Origin: Streptomyces sp. KL109B
GTDB lineage: Bacteria > Actinomycetota > Actinomycetes > Streptomycetales > Streptomycetaceae
DNA: 64,000 nt
NCBI RefSeq assembly: GCF_030766935.1
Contig: NZ_JASERL010000001.1
Coordinates: 1,233,012 to 1,297,011, forward strand
Reading direction: 5' to 3'
The notes beneath the pieces were generated by a model. It worked only from the letters and a program-made list of their open reading frames with translations. It was not told where the DNA came from and made no database searches. Both the position numbers and the translations under genes were made by a program. This document shows, piece by piece, positions 18,830-26,554 of the stretch; the first letter of the stretch is position 1, and each line of letters opens with the position of its first letter.

Positions 18830-20053
18830 ATGTACGCCGCCGTGTTGCGGACCCCGTACGCCCTGCGCACCTTTGGTGCCGCCCTGCTCGGGCGTCTCTC
18901 GTACGGGACCGTCGCCCTCTCCCTGATGCTCGCCGTGACCGCCGCCACCGGCTCGTACGCCGTCGCGGGCGCGGTCATGGCGCTGTACGGCGCCGCCAGT
19001 GTGCTGCTGTCGCCGCTGCGCGCCCTGCTCATCGACCGGTACGGGCCGCGCCGCGCGCTGCCCCCGATGGCGCTGTCCTACGCGGCGCTGCTCGCGGTCT
19101 TCGCCGCGGTGGCCTGGCGGCCGGGGGCGCCGGGGCCGCTGCTCGTGGCCCTCGCCCTGCCGACCGGGGCGCTCACGCCGCCGCTCGGGCCCACGATGCG
19201 CACCGTGTGGGGGCGGATGCTGCCCGACCGGAGGCTGTTGCAGCGGGCGTACAGCCTCGACGGGGTCGCCGAGGAACTGCTGCTCGTGTGCGGTCCGTTG
19301 CTGGTGGGCGTGTTGGTGCTGTGGGCTCCGGCGGCCTTCGGGGTCGCCCTGAGCGCCGGTCTCGTGGCCGTCGGGACGCTGGTGTTCGTCGCGTCGCCGG
19401 TGGTGGCGGACGTGGCCGGGGCGCCGCGGACGGGTGGGCGGCGGCCGGCGGCCCGGGGACACGTCGCCCGTCGGCTGCGGCAGCCCGTGGTCATGACGCT
19501 CGGCGTCGGAGCGGCGCTCGGGGCGGCCGATCTGCTCGTGCTCGCGTTCGCCGAGGAGCGGGGGAGCGGTGGCGCGGCCGCGTGGGTCCTCGCGGCGCTT
19601 TCGGCGGGCAGCGCGGTGGGCGGGCTCGTGAACGGTGCCGTGGACTGGCGTGGCCCCGCGCGCACGCGGCTGGCGTTCCTGGCGGTCGGGCTCGCGGTGG
19701 CGCTGGCCGGTGCGGCGCTGGCGCCGGGGCTCGGTGCGCTTGCGGTGGCGGCGGCCGGCGCGGGGCTGTTCGTGGCGCCGGCCCTGACCACGGCGTACCT
19801 GATCGCGGACGAGTCGGTGGACGCCGGATTCCGTACGCAGGCCGGGGCGTGGGTCAACACGTCCCTGAACGCGGGGTGTTCGGCCGGATCGGCGGGTGCG
19901 GGGTTGCTGCTGGCCCACGCCCCGCTGCCGATGTGCTTCGCGGCGGCGGCCCTGGCCCCGCTCCTCGTCTCCCTCACCCCGCGGCACCGCGCCGAGCCCC
20001 TGACGAACGAGCACCCGGCACCGGTAACGGCGCCGACCGCCACGCGTGGGTGA
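18830..20053 (+). CDS. MFS transporter
   Basis: A 407-residue major facilitator with 12 predicted hydrophobic segments. The first cytoplasmic loop contains LIDRYGPRRALPP, close to the MFS motif A. The ATG at 18830 has GGAGG nine bases upstream; earlier in-frame ATGs at 18773 and 18809 lack such a site. It resembles drug or small-molecule efflux permeases, but the substrate cannot be read. The stop codon is followed at once by a dispersed palindromic repeat. Confidence 0.88.
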   Translation: MYAAVLRTPYALRTFGAALLGRLSYGTVALSLMLAVTAATGSYAVAGAVMALYGAASVLLSPLRALLIDRYGPRRALPPMALSYAALLAVFAAVAWRPGAPGPLLVALALPTGALTPPLGPTMRTVWGRMLPDRRLLQRAYSLDGVAEELLLVCGPLLVGVLVLWAPAAFGVALSAGLVAVGTLVFVASPVVADVAGAPRTGGRRPAARGHVARRLRQPVVMTLGVGAALGAADLLVLAFAEERGSGGAAAWVLAALSAGSAVGGLVNGAVDWRGPARTRLAFLAVGLAVALAGAALAPGLGALAVAAAGAGLFVAPALTTAYLIADESVDAGFRTQAGAWVNTSLNAGCSAGSAGAGLLLAHAPLPMCFAAAALAPLLVSLTPRHRAEPLTNEHPAPVTAPTATRG

Positions 20054-20054
20054 A

Positions 20055-20101
20055 TCAAGCCCCTCCGGCGATTGAGGAGCGGGGTCCGGGGCGGAGCCCC
20101 G
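20055..20101. repeat. Dispersed palindromic repeat, one copy
   Basis: A single full copy (AAGCCCCTCCGGCG, then ATTGAGGAGCGGGG and a GGGGC/GCCCC hairpin). It begins two bases after the MFS stop and lies before the convergent PepSY gene. Confidence 0.85.
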
Positions 20102-20167
20102 AGTCCGTAACGCCGGTGCGGCGGATACAGCCCCTCCGGCCCCGGCTACCCGCAGCCCCCGGAGGGG

Positions 20168-20812
20168 TCAGTCGTCCTCGCCGTCGTCGTCCGACGCGTG
20201 GTCGACCGACACCGCGCCCGACTGGAAGTCCACGTGCCAGTCGTGCTGCGTACCGTCCGCCGACGTCGTCTCGACCTCCCACACCTTCACCGACCCGTCG
20301 TCGTCGGCGTCCACCGACGTCACCGTGCCCTTCGCGGCCGCGGCCTTCGCGGCGTCCTCGGCCGACGTCGACGCGTCCTTCAGCGTCGCCGCGACCCGCG
20401 CCGCGCTGTCGTCACCGTCGTCGTCGCGCTCCGTGTGGGAGCCGAGCACCTTGCCGTTGCCGGGGTCGACATCGACGTGCTGCCACTTGTTGCCCGCGCC
20501 GATCACGTCGACCTCCCAGACCAGGCGCCCGTTGTCGGAGTCGAGGTCGGCGCCGACGGCCGTGCCCGGCGTGTGCTTCAGGGCGGCGGCGATCGCGTCC
20601 TCGGCGGACACCTTCGCGCCCTTGGCCTCGTTGATCTCTTCCTGGTTGTCGCTCACGCCGTCGTCGTCCTTGACCCGCACGGACGACTGCTGCGTGGCGC
20701 TCGACGAACCGGAACCGCCGTCGTCGCCGGAGACCGCGACCGCGGTGGCCGTGCCCCCGCCCAGCAGGGCGACAGCGGCGATGGCGGAGATGACAGTGGT
20801 GCGGCGCTTCAT
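20168..20812 (-). CDS. Secreted PepSY-domain protein, aspartate-rich
   Basis: A 214-residue exported protein. The signal peptide is MKRRTTVISAIAAVALLGGG with a following Ala-rich cleavage region. Two PepSY modules follow: one around KVSAEDAIAAALKHTPGTA with WEVDVIG, the other around STSAEDAAKAAAAKGTV with WEVETTS. Acidic clusters (VKDDDG, ERDDDGDD, ASDDDGEDD) make it strongly negative. It is divergent from a two-component system across a gap with a repeated CTGAAG operator; PepSY genes are often the targets of such systems. It may bind cations or restrain a protease or kinase outside the membrane. GGGAGGATCCCC precedes the ATG. Confidence 0.9.
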   Translation of the reverse strand: MKRRTTVISAIAAVALLGGGTATAVAVSGDDGGSGSSSATQQSSVRVKDDDGVSDNQEEINEAKGAKVSAEDAIAAALKHTPGTAVGADLDSDNGRLVWEVDVIGAGNKWQHVDVDPGNGKVLGSHTERDDDGDDSAARVAATLKDASTSAEDAAKAAAAKGTVTSVDADDDGSVKVWEVETTSADGTQHDWHVDFQSGAVSVDHASDDDGEDD

Positions 20813-20871
20813 GGGGATCCTCCCGTGGACCGTGGCGGTGTTCCGACGAGAAACACACTGCCCAACCGACC

Positions 20872-20908
20872 CTGAAGCCCTGCTGAAGCCACCTGAAGAA
20901 CACTTCAG
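20872..20908. promoter_or_regulatory. Phased CTGAAG direct-repeat array (response-regulator operator)
   Basis: CTGAAG occurs at 20872, 20883 and 20893, and its inverse CTTCAG at 20903, spaced 11, 10 and 10 bases. The copies therefore lie on one face of the helix, typical of tandem half-sites for OmpR-type regulators. The array lies between the divergent PepSY and response-regulator genes, 24 bases before the regulator ATG, so autoregulation and joint control are likely. Confidence 0.7.
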
Positions 20909-20932
20909 CTTCGACCTGCGACCCTTGCCCGT

Positions 20933-21604
20933 ATGCGCCTGCTGATCGTCGAAGACGAGAAACGCCTCGCCCTCTCCCTCGCCAAGGGACTCACCGCCGA
21001 GGGCTACGCCGTCGACGTCGTCCACGACGGCCTCGAAGGGCTGCACCGCGCGAGCGAGGCACCGTACGACCTGCTCGTCCTCGACATCATGCTGCCCGGC
21101 ATGAACGGCTACCGGGTCTGCGCCGCCCTGCGCGCCGCCGGCAACGACGTGCCGATCCTGATGCTGACCGCGAAGGACGGCGAGTACGACGAGGCGGAGG
21201 GGCTCGACACCGGCGCCGACGACTACCTCACCAAGCCGTTCTCGTACGTGGTCCTCGTCGCGCGCGTGAAGGCGCTGCTGCGGCGCCGCGGGAGCAACGG
21301 CGGCGCCAGCCCCGTGCACACCGTCGGCCCGTACGCCGTCGACACCGCCGCGCGCCGCGTCACGCACGCCGAGGACGGCGAAGTCCCGCTCACCACAAAG
21401 GAGTTCGCGGTCCTGGAGCAGCTCGTCACACGCGCGGGCGAGGTCGTGTCGAAGGGCGAGATCCTCGACCACGTCTGGGACTTCGCGTACGAGGGGGACC
21501 CGAACATCGTCGAGGTGTACATCAGCGCGCTGCGCCGCAAGCTCGGCTCCTCCCTCATCCGCACCGTGCGTGGCGCCGGGTACCGCCTGGAGGCCCCCCG
21601 ATGA
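20933..21604 (+). CDS. OmpR-family response regulator
   Basis: A 223-residue regulator. The receiver domain (1-115) has the acidic pair in VEDEKR, the phospho-acceptor aspartate in LLVLDIMLPG, the threonine in MLTAKDG and the lysine in DDYLTKPF. The C-terminal winged helix runs from about 130 to 220 and ends TVRGAGYRLEAPR. Its stop overlaps the start of the sensor kinase (ATGA). The CTGAAG array just upstream is the likely binding site for its own product. Confidence 0.94.
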   Translation: MRLLIVEDEKRLALSLAKGLTAEGYAVDVVHDGLEGLHRASEAPYDLLVLDIMLPGMNGYRVCAALRAAGNDVPILMLTAKDGEYDEAEGLDTGADDYLTKPFSYVVLVARVKALLRRRGSNGGASPVHTVGPYAVDTAARRVTHAEDGEVPLTTKEFAVLEQLVTRAGEVVSKGEILDHVWDFAYEGDPNIVEVYISALRRKLGSSLIRTVRGAGYRLEAPR

Positions 21605-23013
21605 GGCGGCCCTTCGGCTCGGTACGGGCCCGCGCCGCCCTCGCCGCCACTCTCGTCGTAGCGGTCGCCCTGGTCGCGGCGGGCGCCACCGTGCTGTTCT
21701 CGCTGCGCGGCAACCTCACGGGTCAGGCGGACGGCGCCGCCGACTCCACCGCCCGGCACGTCGCCACGTCACTGGCCACCGGCACCGCCCCCGACGCCCT
21801 CGACCTCGACGACGACGACCCGGTCCAGGTCGTCGACGACGACGGCAAGGTGGTGGCCACGTCCGAGGACCTGGAGAAGATCTCCGGCACCGGCGCGAGC
21901 GACGTACAGCCCACCAAGGCGCGCCCCGACGACGACGGGGACGACGACAACGACGGCGACCAGCAGAGCGGCAGCGTCTCCGACCACACCGACTACACCG
22001 ACGGCAGCGCCACCATCGACGGCGACGGCGCCGACTACCGGTTCGCCGCGGTCGAGGTCGAGGACACCGCGTACGGGGATCTGACCGTGTACGCGGGCGG
22101 CTCCCTCGAAGCCGAACAGGGCGCGGTGAACACGGCGTTGACCTCGATGCTGATCGGCTTCCCGGTGCTGCTCGTCATCGTGGGCGGGGTGACGTACCTG
22201 GTGACCCGGCGCGCGCTGCGGCCCGTGGAGGGCATCCGTGCCGAGATGGCCGCGATCACGGCGTCACAGGACCTCGGCCGGCGGGTACCGGAACCGGACA
22301 CCCACGACGAGGTGGCCCGGCTCGCGGGCACCACGAACGAGACGCTCGCCGCGCTCCAGGACTCCATCGAGCGCCAGCGCCGCTTCGTCGCGGACGCCTC
22401 GCACGAGCTGCGCAGCCCGATCGCCTCGCTGCGCACCCAGCTCGAAGTCGGCGCCGCGCACCCGGAGTTGCTCGATGTGGACGGCGCCGTGGAGGACACG
22501 GTGCGTTTGCAGGAGCTGGCCGCCGACCTGCTCCTGCTCGCCCGGCTCGACGCGGGCGAGAAGCCGGGCGGCGCGGAGGTCGACCTCGGCGCGCTGGTGC
22601 GCGAGGAGCTGTCGCAGCGCACCCGCGACCGGCTCCCCGTCACCGTAGAGGTCGAGGATGTGCCGCAAGTCGCGGGTTCGCGCGGGCAGTTGGCGCGGGT
22701 TCTCGGCAACCTCGTGGACAACGCGCAGCGGCACGCCCGCGCCGGTGTGCACGTCACGGTGCGCGCCGCGGACGGCCGTGTGCTGCTCGGCGTCGCCGAC
22801 GACGGCGCCGGGGTTCCGGAGGGGGAGCGGGAGCGGATCTTCGAGCGGTTCGTGCGGCTCGACGACGCCCGTACCCGCGACGGCGGCGGCGCGGGTCTCG
22901 GCCTCGCCATCGCGCGGGACGTGGCGGCCCGGCACGGCGGCACGCTGACGGTGCGCGCCGCGCCGGAGGGCGGCGCGCTCTTCGAACTCGCGCTGCCCGC
23001 CGCCTCCGGCTAG
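21601..23013 (+). CDS. Sensor histidine kinase with aspartate-rich extracytoplasmic loop
   Basis: A 470-residue membrane kinase. A first transmembrane segment (about 10-35) is followed by an extracytoplasmic region of about 140 residues that contains LDLDDDDP and PDDDGDDDNDGD, then a second membrane segment (about 178-202), a HAMP domain, the H-box ADASHELRSPIASLR and the ATP-binding N and G boxes (NLVDNAQRHA, DDGAGVPEGE, GGAGLGLAIA). The acidic loop could sense divalent cations or cationic peptides. It is coupled to the response-regulator gene and faces the equally acidic PepSY protein gene. Confidence 0.93.
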   Translation: MRRPFGSVRARAALAATLVVAVALVAAGATVLFSLRGNLTGQADGAADSTARHVATSLATGTAPDALDLDDDDPVQVVDDDGKVVATSEDLEKISGTGASDVQPTKARPDDDGDDDNDGDQQSGSVSDHTDYTDGSATIDGDGADYRFAAVEVEDTAYGDLTVYAGGSLEAEQGAVNTALTSMLIGFPVLLVIVGGVTYLVTRRALRPVEGIRAEMAAITASQDLGRRVPEPDTHDEVARLAGTTNETLAALQDSIERQRRFVADASHELRSPIASLRTQLEVGAAHPELLDVDGAVEDTVRLQELAADLLLLARLDAGEKPGGAEVDLGALVREELSQRTRDRLPVTVEVEDVPQVAGSRGQLARVLGNLVDNAQRHARAGVHVTVRAADGRVLLGVADDGAGVPEGERERIFERFVRLDDARTRDGGGAGLGLAIARDVAARHGGTLTVRAAPEGGALFELALPAASG

Positions 23014-23014
23014 A

Positions 23015-23491
23015 TCACGGTTTGCCGCGTTGCGAACGCAGGTGTTCCGCGATGGGTGAGAGGGCCTGGCGCATGCTTCCCAGCTCCTGTGCGGAGATGA
23101 GGTCCACGAAGTGCTTGCGGACGGACGCCACGTGGTGCGGGGCGACCTTCCGCATGGTCTCCATGCCGTGGTCGGTGAGCACGGTGTAGAGGCCCCGGCG
23201 GTCCGACTCGCAGTTCTCGCGGCGGACGAGCCCGGCGTTCTCCATGCGGGTGATCTGGTGCGAGAGCCGGCTCTTGGACTGCAGCGTCGCGGCCGCGAGG
23301 TCGCTCATCCGCATCCGTAGATCCTCGGCCTCGGAGAGGTTCACCAGAATCTCGTAGTCGTTCATCGTCAGGCCGAAGGGCTGGAGATCCTTCTCCAGCT
23401 GGTAGTTGAGCAGTCTGTTGACCTCCAGGTGGGTGCGCCAGGCGCACTGCTCCTCGTCGGTCAGCCACGGCGTGGCCGTCTCGGTCTCCAT
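23015..23491 (-). CDS. MarR-family transcriptional regulator
   Basis: A 158-residue winged-helix regulator. The recognition region reads MSDLAAATLQSKSRLSHQIT, with wing residues RRENCESDRRGLYTVLT, the usual MarR layout of a dimer with N- and C-terminal dimerisation helices. It converges with the kinase gene, one base apart, and no transported-substrate gene lies next to it, so its ligand and targets are unknown. Nothing else is seen in the 122 bases between its start and the AIM24 genes. Confidence 0.9.
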   Translation of the reverse strand: METETATPWLTDEEQCAWRTHLEVNRLLNYQLEKDLQPFGLTMNDYEILVNLSEAEDLRMRMSDLAAATLQSKSRLSHQITRMENAGLVRRENCESDRRGLYTVLTDHGMETMRKVAPHHVASVRKHFVDLISAQELGSMRQALSPIAEHLRSQRGKP

Positions 23492-23613
23492 GAAATCGAT
23501 TCTACCTAAGAAGTTGAAAGGCGAACGAAAGTGGGGGGTGACACTGGTGACACCGGTGGCACCGCGCGGGATAAAGGGTCACGCGTTCGATGTCACACTC
23601 CGCAGACTACCGC

Positions 23614-24390
23614 TCACAGCCCGAAGCGACGCTGGAGGTCCCCGAGCTGTCCGGGAAGGCGCGGTGCCGGTGGCTGACCCGTGGACGCCCCGGGACCGCC
23701 GCCCGGCACCCCCGCCTGGTGAGGCACGTCACCCGTCGCCTGCTCGGGCATCAACGACTCGCTGGATTGCAGAAGCACCGTACCCGCACCCACGAACTCG
23801 AACTGGTGCTCCTCGCCGGAGACCCCGCCGATGCCCGTCATCGCACGTAGACCGCCGATCACGCCCGTCAGATAGCCGTGGTCGTAGTGGTGGCACGGCG
23901 ACGGGCAGTCCGCCCAGCCGACGAGCGCCTGCGGATCGACCCGGATCGGCGGCTCCATGAACACAACCGGACCGTTTGATGCCGCGACGAATTTGCCGGT
24001 GCCAATGAGTGTGAGGAAGCCGGGAACGATGGATTGCTTCAGCGCGAGAGTTGGCTGAAAAGCGAGCAGGTTGCCCGCGCGGATCGTCAGGTTTCCGTCA
24101 TCGAGGTCGTACGAGTTCACATCGAAGGCCCGGTCCGCGAGGAGCATCTTGCCGGTGCCCTCCGCGACCACCCAGTCGCTCGCGTGCAGCGGCGAGTGGA
24201 AGGACGTACGGACGAGGCGGTCGAGCCGGCCGTGCCCGATGCCGTTGAAGTCCATCCGCCCGTAGTAGGCGATCATCTTCCCCTTCTGCAGGAACCACTG
24301 GCTGCCGCGCAGCTCCACGCAGAAGGTGTACGCGTTCACGTTGTCGTCGACCGGCAGGGTCGCCGGGTCGTACATCACCGGGCCGCTCAC
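23614..24390 (-). CDS. AIM24-family protein (third of a tandem triplet)
   Basis: A 258-residue protein with the AIM24/TRAP-like beta-roll fold expected from LQKGKMIAYYGRMDF, IRAGNLLAFQP and IRVDPQALVGW. It differs from the other two in having a C-terminal Pro/Gly-rich tail of about 50 residues and two near-adjacent cysteines with histidines (DCPSPCHHYDHG), which may bind metal. Its GTG overlaps the stop of the preceding AIM24 gene. The family is named after a yeast mitochondrial protein; its bacterial role is not established. Confidence 0.88.
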   Translation of the reverse strand: MSGPVMYDPATLPVDDNVNAYTFCVELRGSQWFLQKGKMIAYYGRMDFNGIGHGRLDRLVRTSFHSPLHASDWVVAEGTGKMLLADRAFDVNSYDLDDGNLTIRAGNLLAFQPTLALKQSIVPGFLTLIGTGKFVAASNGPVVFMEPPIRVDPQALVGWADCPSPCHHYDHGYLTGVIGGLRAMTGIGGVSGEEHQFEFVGAGTVLLQSSESLMPEQATGDVPHQAGVPGGGPGASTGQPPAPRLPGQLGDLQRRFGL

Positions 24391-25049
24391 AGCTTCTCCT
24401 CCGACGCCTGGACGTACACCGCACCGCTCCCGCTCAGCTCCAGCTGGAACGCCTCACCGCTGCCGCGCCCCACCATGTCCCGCCAACCGAGCGCCGTGGA
24501 CAGCTTGTTGCGTACGTCGCCGTGGTGCGCGACGTACGCCTGCGGGTCGACGTGCACCGCGCGGCCCGGAGTGATCGGCACCTCGATGACGCCGCCGTGC
24601 GCCATCACGGCCACCGCGCCGTGCCCCTTGAGCGTCGTCGTGAACAGCCCTTGCCCGGTCACCTGGCCGCGCACCATGCCCATCACGCCGCCCTGCGAGC
24701 CCATGAACATCGTCCCCTGCTGAAGCGCCCCGTCGAAGGCGAGCAGCCGGTCCGCCTCCACGTACAGGGTGTCGCCGGACAGTGTGATCACCTGCACGTG
24801 GTGGCCGCCGTGCCCGAACAGGACCGTGCCGCTGCCCTCGACGGTCATCAGCGGCGTCGCCTCGTTCGCGACCCGCCGCCCGATCATCGACATCAACCCC
24901 CCTTGTCCGCCTTGCGTATTGGGGGTGAAGGAGACGTCTCCCTTGTAGGCGAGCATCGCCCCGCGCTGGCTGTAGAGCCGCTGCCCGGGCACGACGGTCG
25001 CCTCGACCATCTTCGAATTGATCTCGCGGAACGCTGCCATGGCGGTCAT
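24387..25049 (-). CDS. AIM24-family protein (second of a tandem triplet)
   Basis: A 220-residue AIM24-type protein (GQRLYSQRGAMLAYKGDVSF, LFTTTLKGHGAVAVM, VHVDPQAYVAHHGD). The repeated beta-strand pattern is shared with both neighbours. The start is placed at the ATG that overlaps the previous stop by one base (TGATG); a GTG one codon upstream is possible. No signal peptide or membrane segment is visible. Tight overlap on both sides indicates a translationally coupled three-gene operon. Confidence 0.88.
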   Translation of the reverse strand: MTAMAAFREINSKMVEATVVPGQRLYSQRGAMLAYKGDVSFTPNTQGGQGGLMSMIGRRVANEATPLMTVEGSGTVLFGHGGHHVQVITLSGDTLYVEADRLLAFDGALQQGTMFMGSQGGVMGMVRGQVTGQGLFTTTLKGHGAVAVMAHGGVIEVPITPGRAVHVDPQAYVAHHGDVRNKLSTALGWRDMVGRGSGEAFQLELSGSGAVYVQASEEKL

Positions 25050-25687
25050 CACACGTCCCCCGCGATCGTGTTGCGCTCACTGGGCTGTACGTAGACGAGC
25101 CCGTCGCCCTCGAAGTGGATCTGGAAGGCCTCGCCGCCGCCCTCCCCGAACAACGTACGGAAGGTCACACCGGACTGGAACGACTGCCGCAGGTTCCCCT
25201 GGTGCGCGATGTACGCGCCGGGGTCGACGGTCAGCGGGTAGTCGCGGCTGACCCGGAGGACCACGGCCGGGCCCTCGCTCATGATCGCCGCCTGCCCGTG
25301 CCCCTCGACGGTCGTCGTGAACAGGCCGTTGCCCTGGGAGGCGCCGCGGGTGCCGGTGAAGGAGGTGCCGGTGCGCAGTCCTGAGTCCGTGCACAGCAGG
25401 TTGCTGGACTCGACGTACAGCTTGTCGCCCTGGAGCCCGACCAGGTTGATCTCGCTCGCCCGGTCCGCGAACCAGCAGGTGCCCTCGCCCTTCACCTCCA
25501 TCACCGTCAGCTGCTCGCCGGTGATGCGGCGGGTCACCATCCCGCGTATCCCCTCGCCGCCCCCGCTCAGCTTCTTGAACGCCATCCGGCCGTCGTAGGC
25601 GACCATCGAGCCGTTCTTCGCCTTCACGCTGTCGCCGGTCATGTCGACGGCCAGCACTTTGCTGCCCTGCAGTCGGAACGTAGCCAC
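25049..25687 (-). CDS. AIM24-family protein (first of a tandem triplet)
   Basis: A 212-residue AIM24-type protein starting GTG-GCT-ACG ([19 protein letters not shown]). Key stretches are [30 protein letters not shown] and [14 protein letters not shown], which align well with the second gene and less well with the third. It heads the operon and is divergent from a DUF3817 gene. No function is known to me beyond a possible membrane- or protein-associated structural role. Confidence 0.88.
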   Translation of the reverse strand: MATFRLQGSKVLAVDMTGDSVKAKNGSMVAYDGRMAFKKLSGGGEGIRGMVTRRITGEQLTVMEVKGEGTCWFADRASEINLVGLQGDKLYVESSNLLCTDSGLRTGTSFTGTRGASQGNGLFTTTVEGHGQAAIMSEGPAVVLRVSRDYPLTVDPGAYIAHQGNLRQSFQSGVTFRTLFGEGGGEAFQIHFEGDGLVYVQPSERNTIAGDV

Positions 25688-25816
25688 GAGGTGAAGGTAG
25701 CGGGCGAGGTGAGCCCGCCGACAGGCCCCCATCGGCGCGATGCCACAATGGGGAAACGCTTGTGCGCACATTCACAAGATCAACGTCCGTTCGCCCCACT
25801 GAGCCGAAGGTGCACC

Positions 25817-26161
25817 GTGGACCTCAAGACCGCCTCCGCCCTCCGACGCCTCCGCCTGGTCTCCGCCCCGGAGGCCGTCTCCTTCCTCCTGCTGCTGATC
25901 TGCTCCGTCCTGAAGCGGACGACGGACTTCAACGCGGTGCCCGTGATGGGCATGATCCACGGCGTTCTCTTCGTCCTGTACGTGATCTTCTGGCTCGACG
26001 CCTGGAACAAGGCGAAGTGGAGCTTCGGCACCGCCGCCCTCTACTTCGTCCTCTCGGTCCTGCCCACCGGCGGCTTCTTCGCCGAGCGCAAGCTCAAGCG
26101 CGAGGGCGAGGCCGCCGTGATCGCGACCCGCGCCCGCCGGGAGGGCGTGGTCGGCGCATGA
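25817..26161 (+). CDS. DUF3817 small membrane protein
   Basis: A 114-residue protein with three to four hydrophobic segments ([53 protein letters not shown]) and a basic C-terminus, the pattern of the DUF3817 family of integral membrane proteins. It starts at GTG with GAAGG upstream. Its stop overlaps the start of the next gene (ATGA). A second DUF3817 gene is at 35278-35622. Function unknown. Confidence 0.88.
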   Translation: MDLKTASALRRLRLVSAPEAVSFLLLLICSVLKRTTDFNAVPVMGMIHGVLFVLYVIFWLDAWNKAKWSFGTAALYFVLSVLPTGGFFAERKLKREGEAAVIATRARREGVVGA

Positions 26162-26451
26162 TCGTCGCCTTCTCCGTGACCCCGCTCGGGGTCGGCGAGG
26201 ACGTGGGGGAGTACGTCGCCGACGCCGTCCGCGTGGTCCGCGAATCCGGCCTCCCGAACCACACCGACGCCATGTTCACCTCCGTGGAAGGCGAGTGGGA
26301 CGAGGTGATGGCCGTGGTCAAGCGCGCCGTCGCCGTCGTCGAGGAGCGCGCGCCGCGCGTCTCCGTCGTGATGAAGGCCGACATCCGGCCGGGTGTGACG
26401 GACGGTCTGACGTCGAAGGTCGAGACGGTGGAGCGCCACCTCTCCGAGTAG
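26158..26451 (+). CDS. MTH1187-family thiamine-binding-type protein
   Basis: A 97-residue ferredoxin-fold protein of the MTH1187/YkoF-like family. It starts [20 protein letters not shown], includes [20 protein letters not shown] and ends near [10 protein letters not shown]. Members bind thiamine-like or other small ligands as dimers or tetramers, but their role is poorly defined. Its ATG overlaps the stop of the DUF3817 gene, so the two are made together. Confidence 0.88.
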   Translation: MIVAFSVTPLGVGEDVGEYVADAVRVVRESGLPNHTDAMFTSVEGEWDEVMAVVKRAVAVVEERAPRVSVVMKADIRPGVTDGLTSKVETVERHLSE

Positions 26452-26554
26452 CCGCCGTACCTCACTCGTACGCGCTCTTCTGGTCGACACGCCCGGGAAA
26501 GTCCCCTTTTGTTGGGGTACCGAGACGGTCGATCACCAGATCCTGGAGGGCGCT

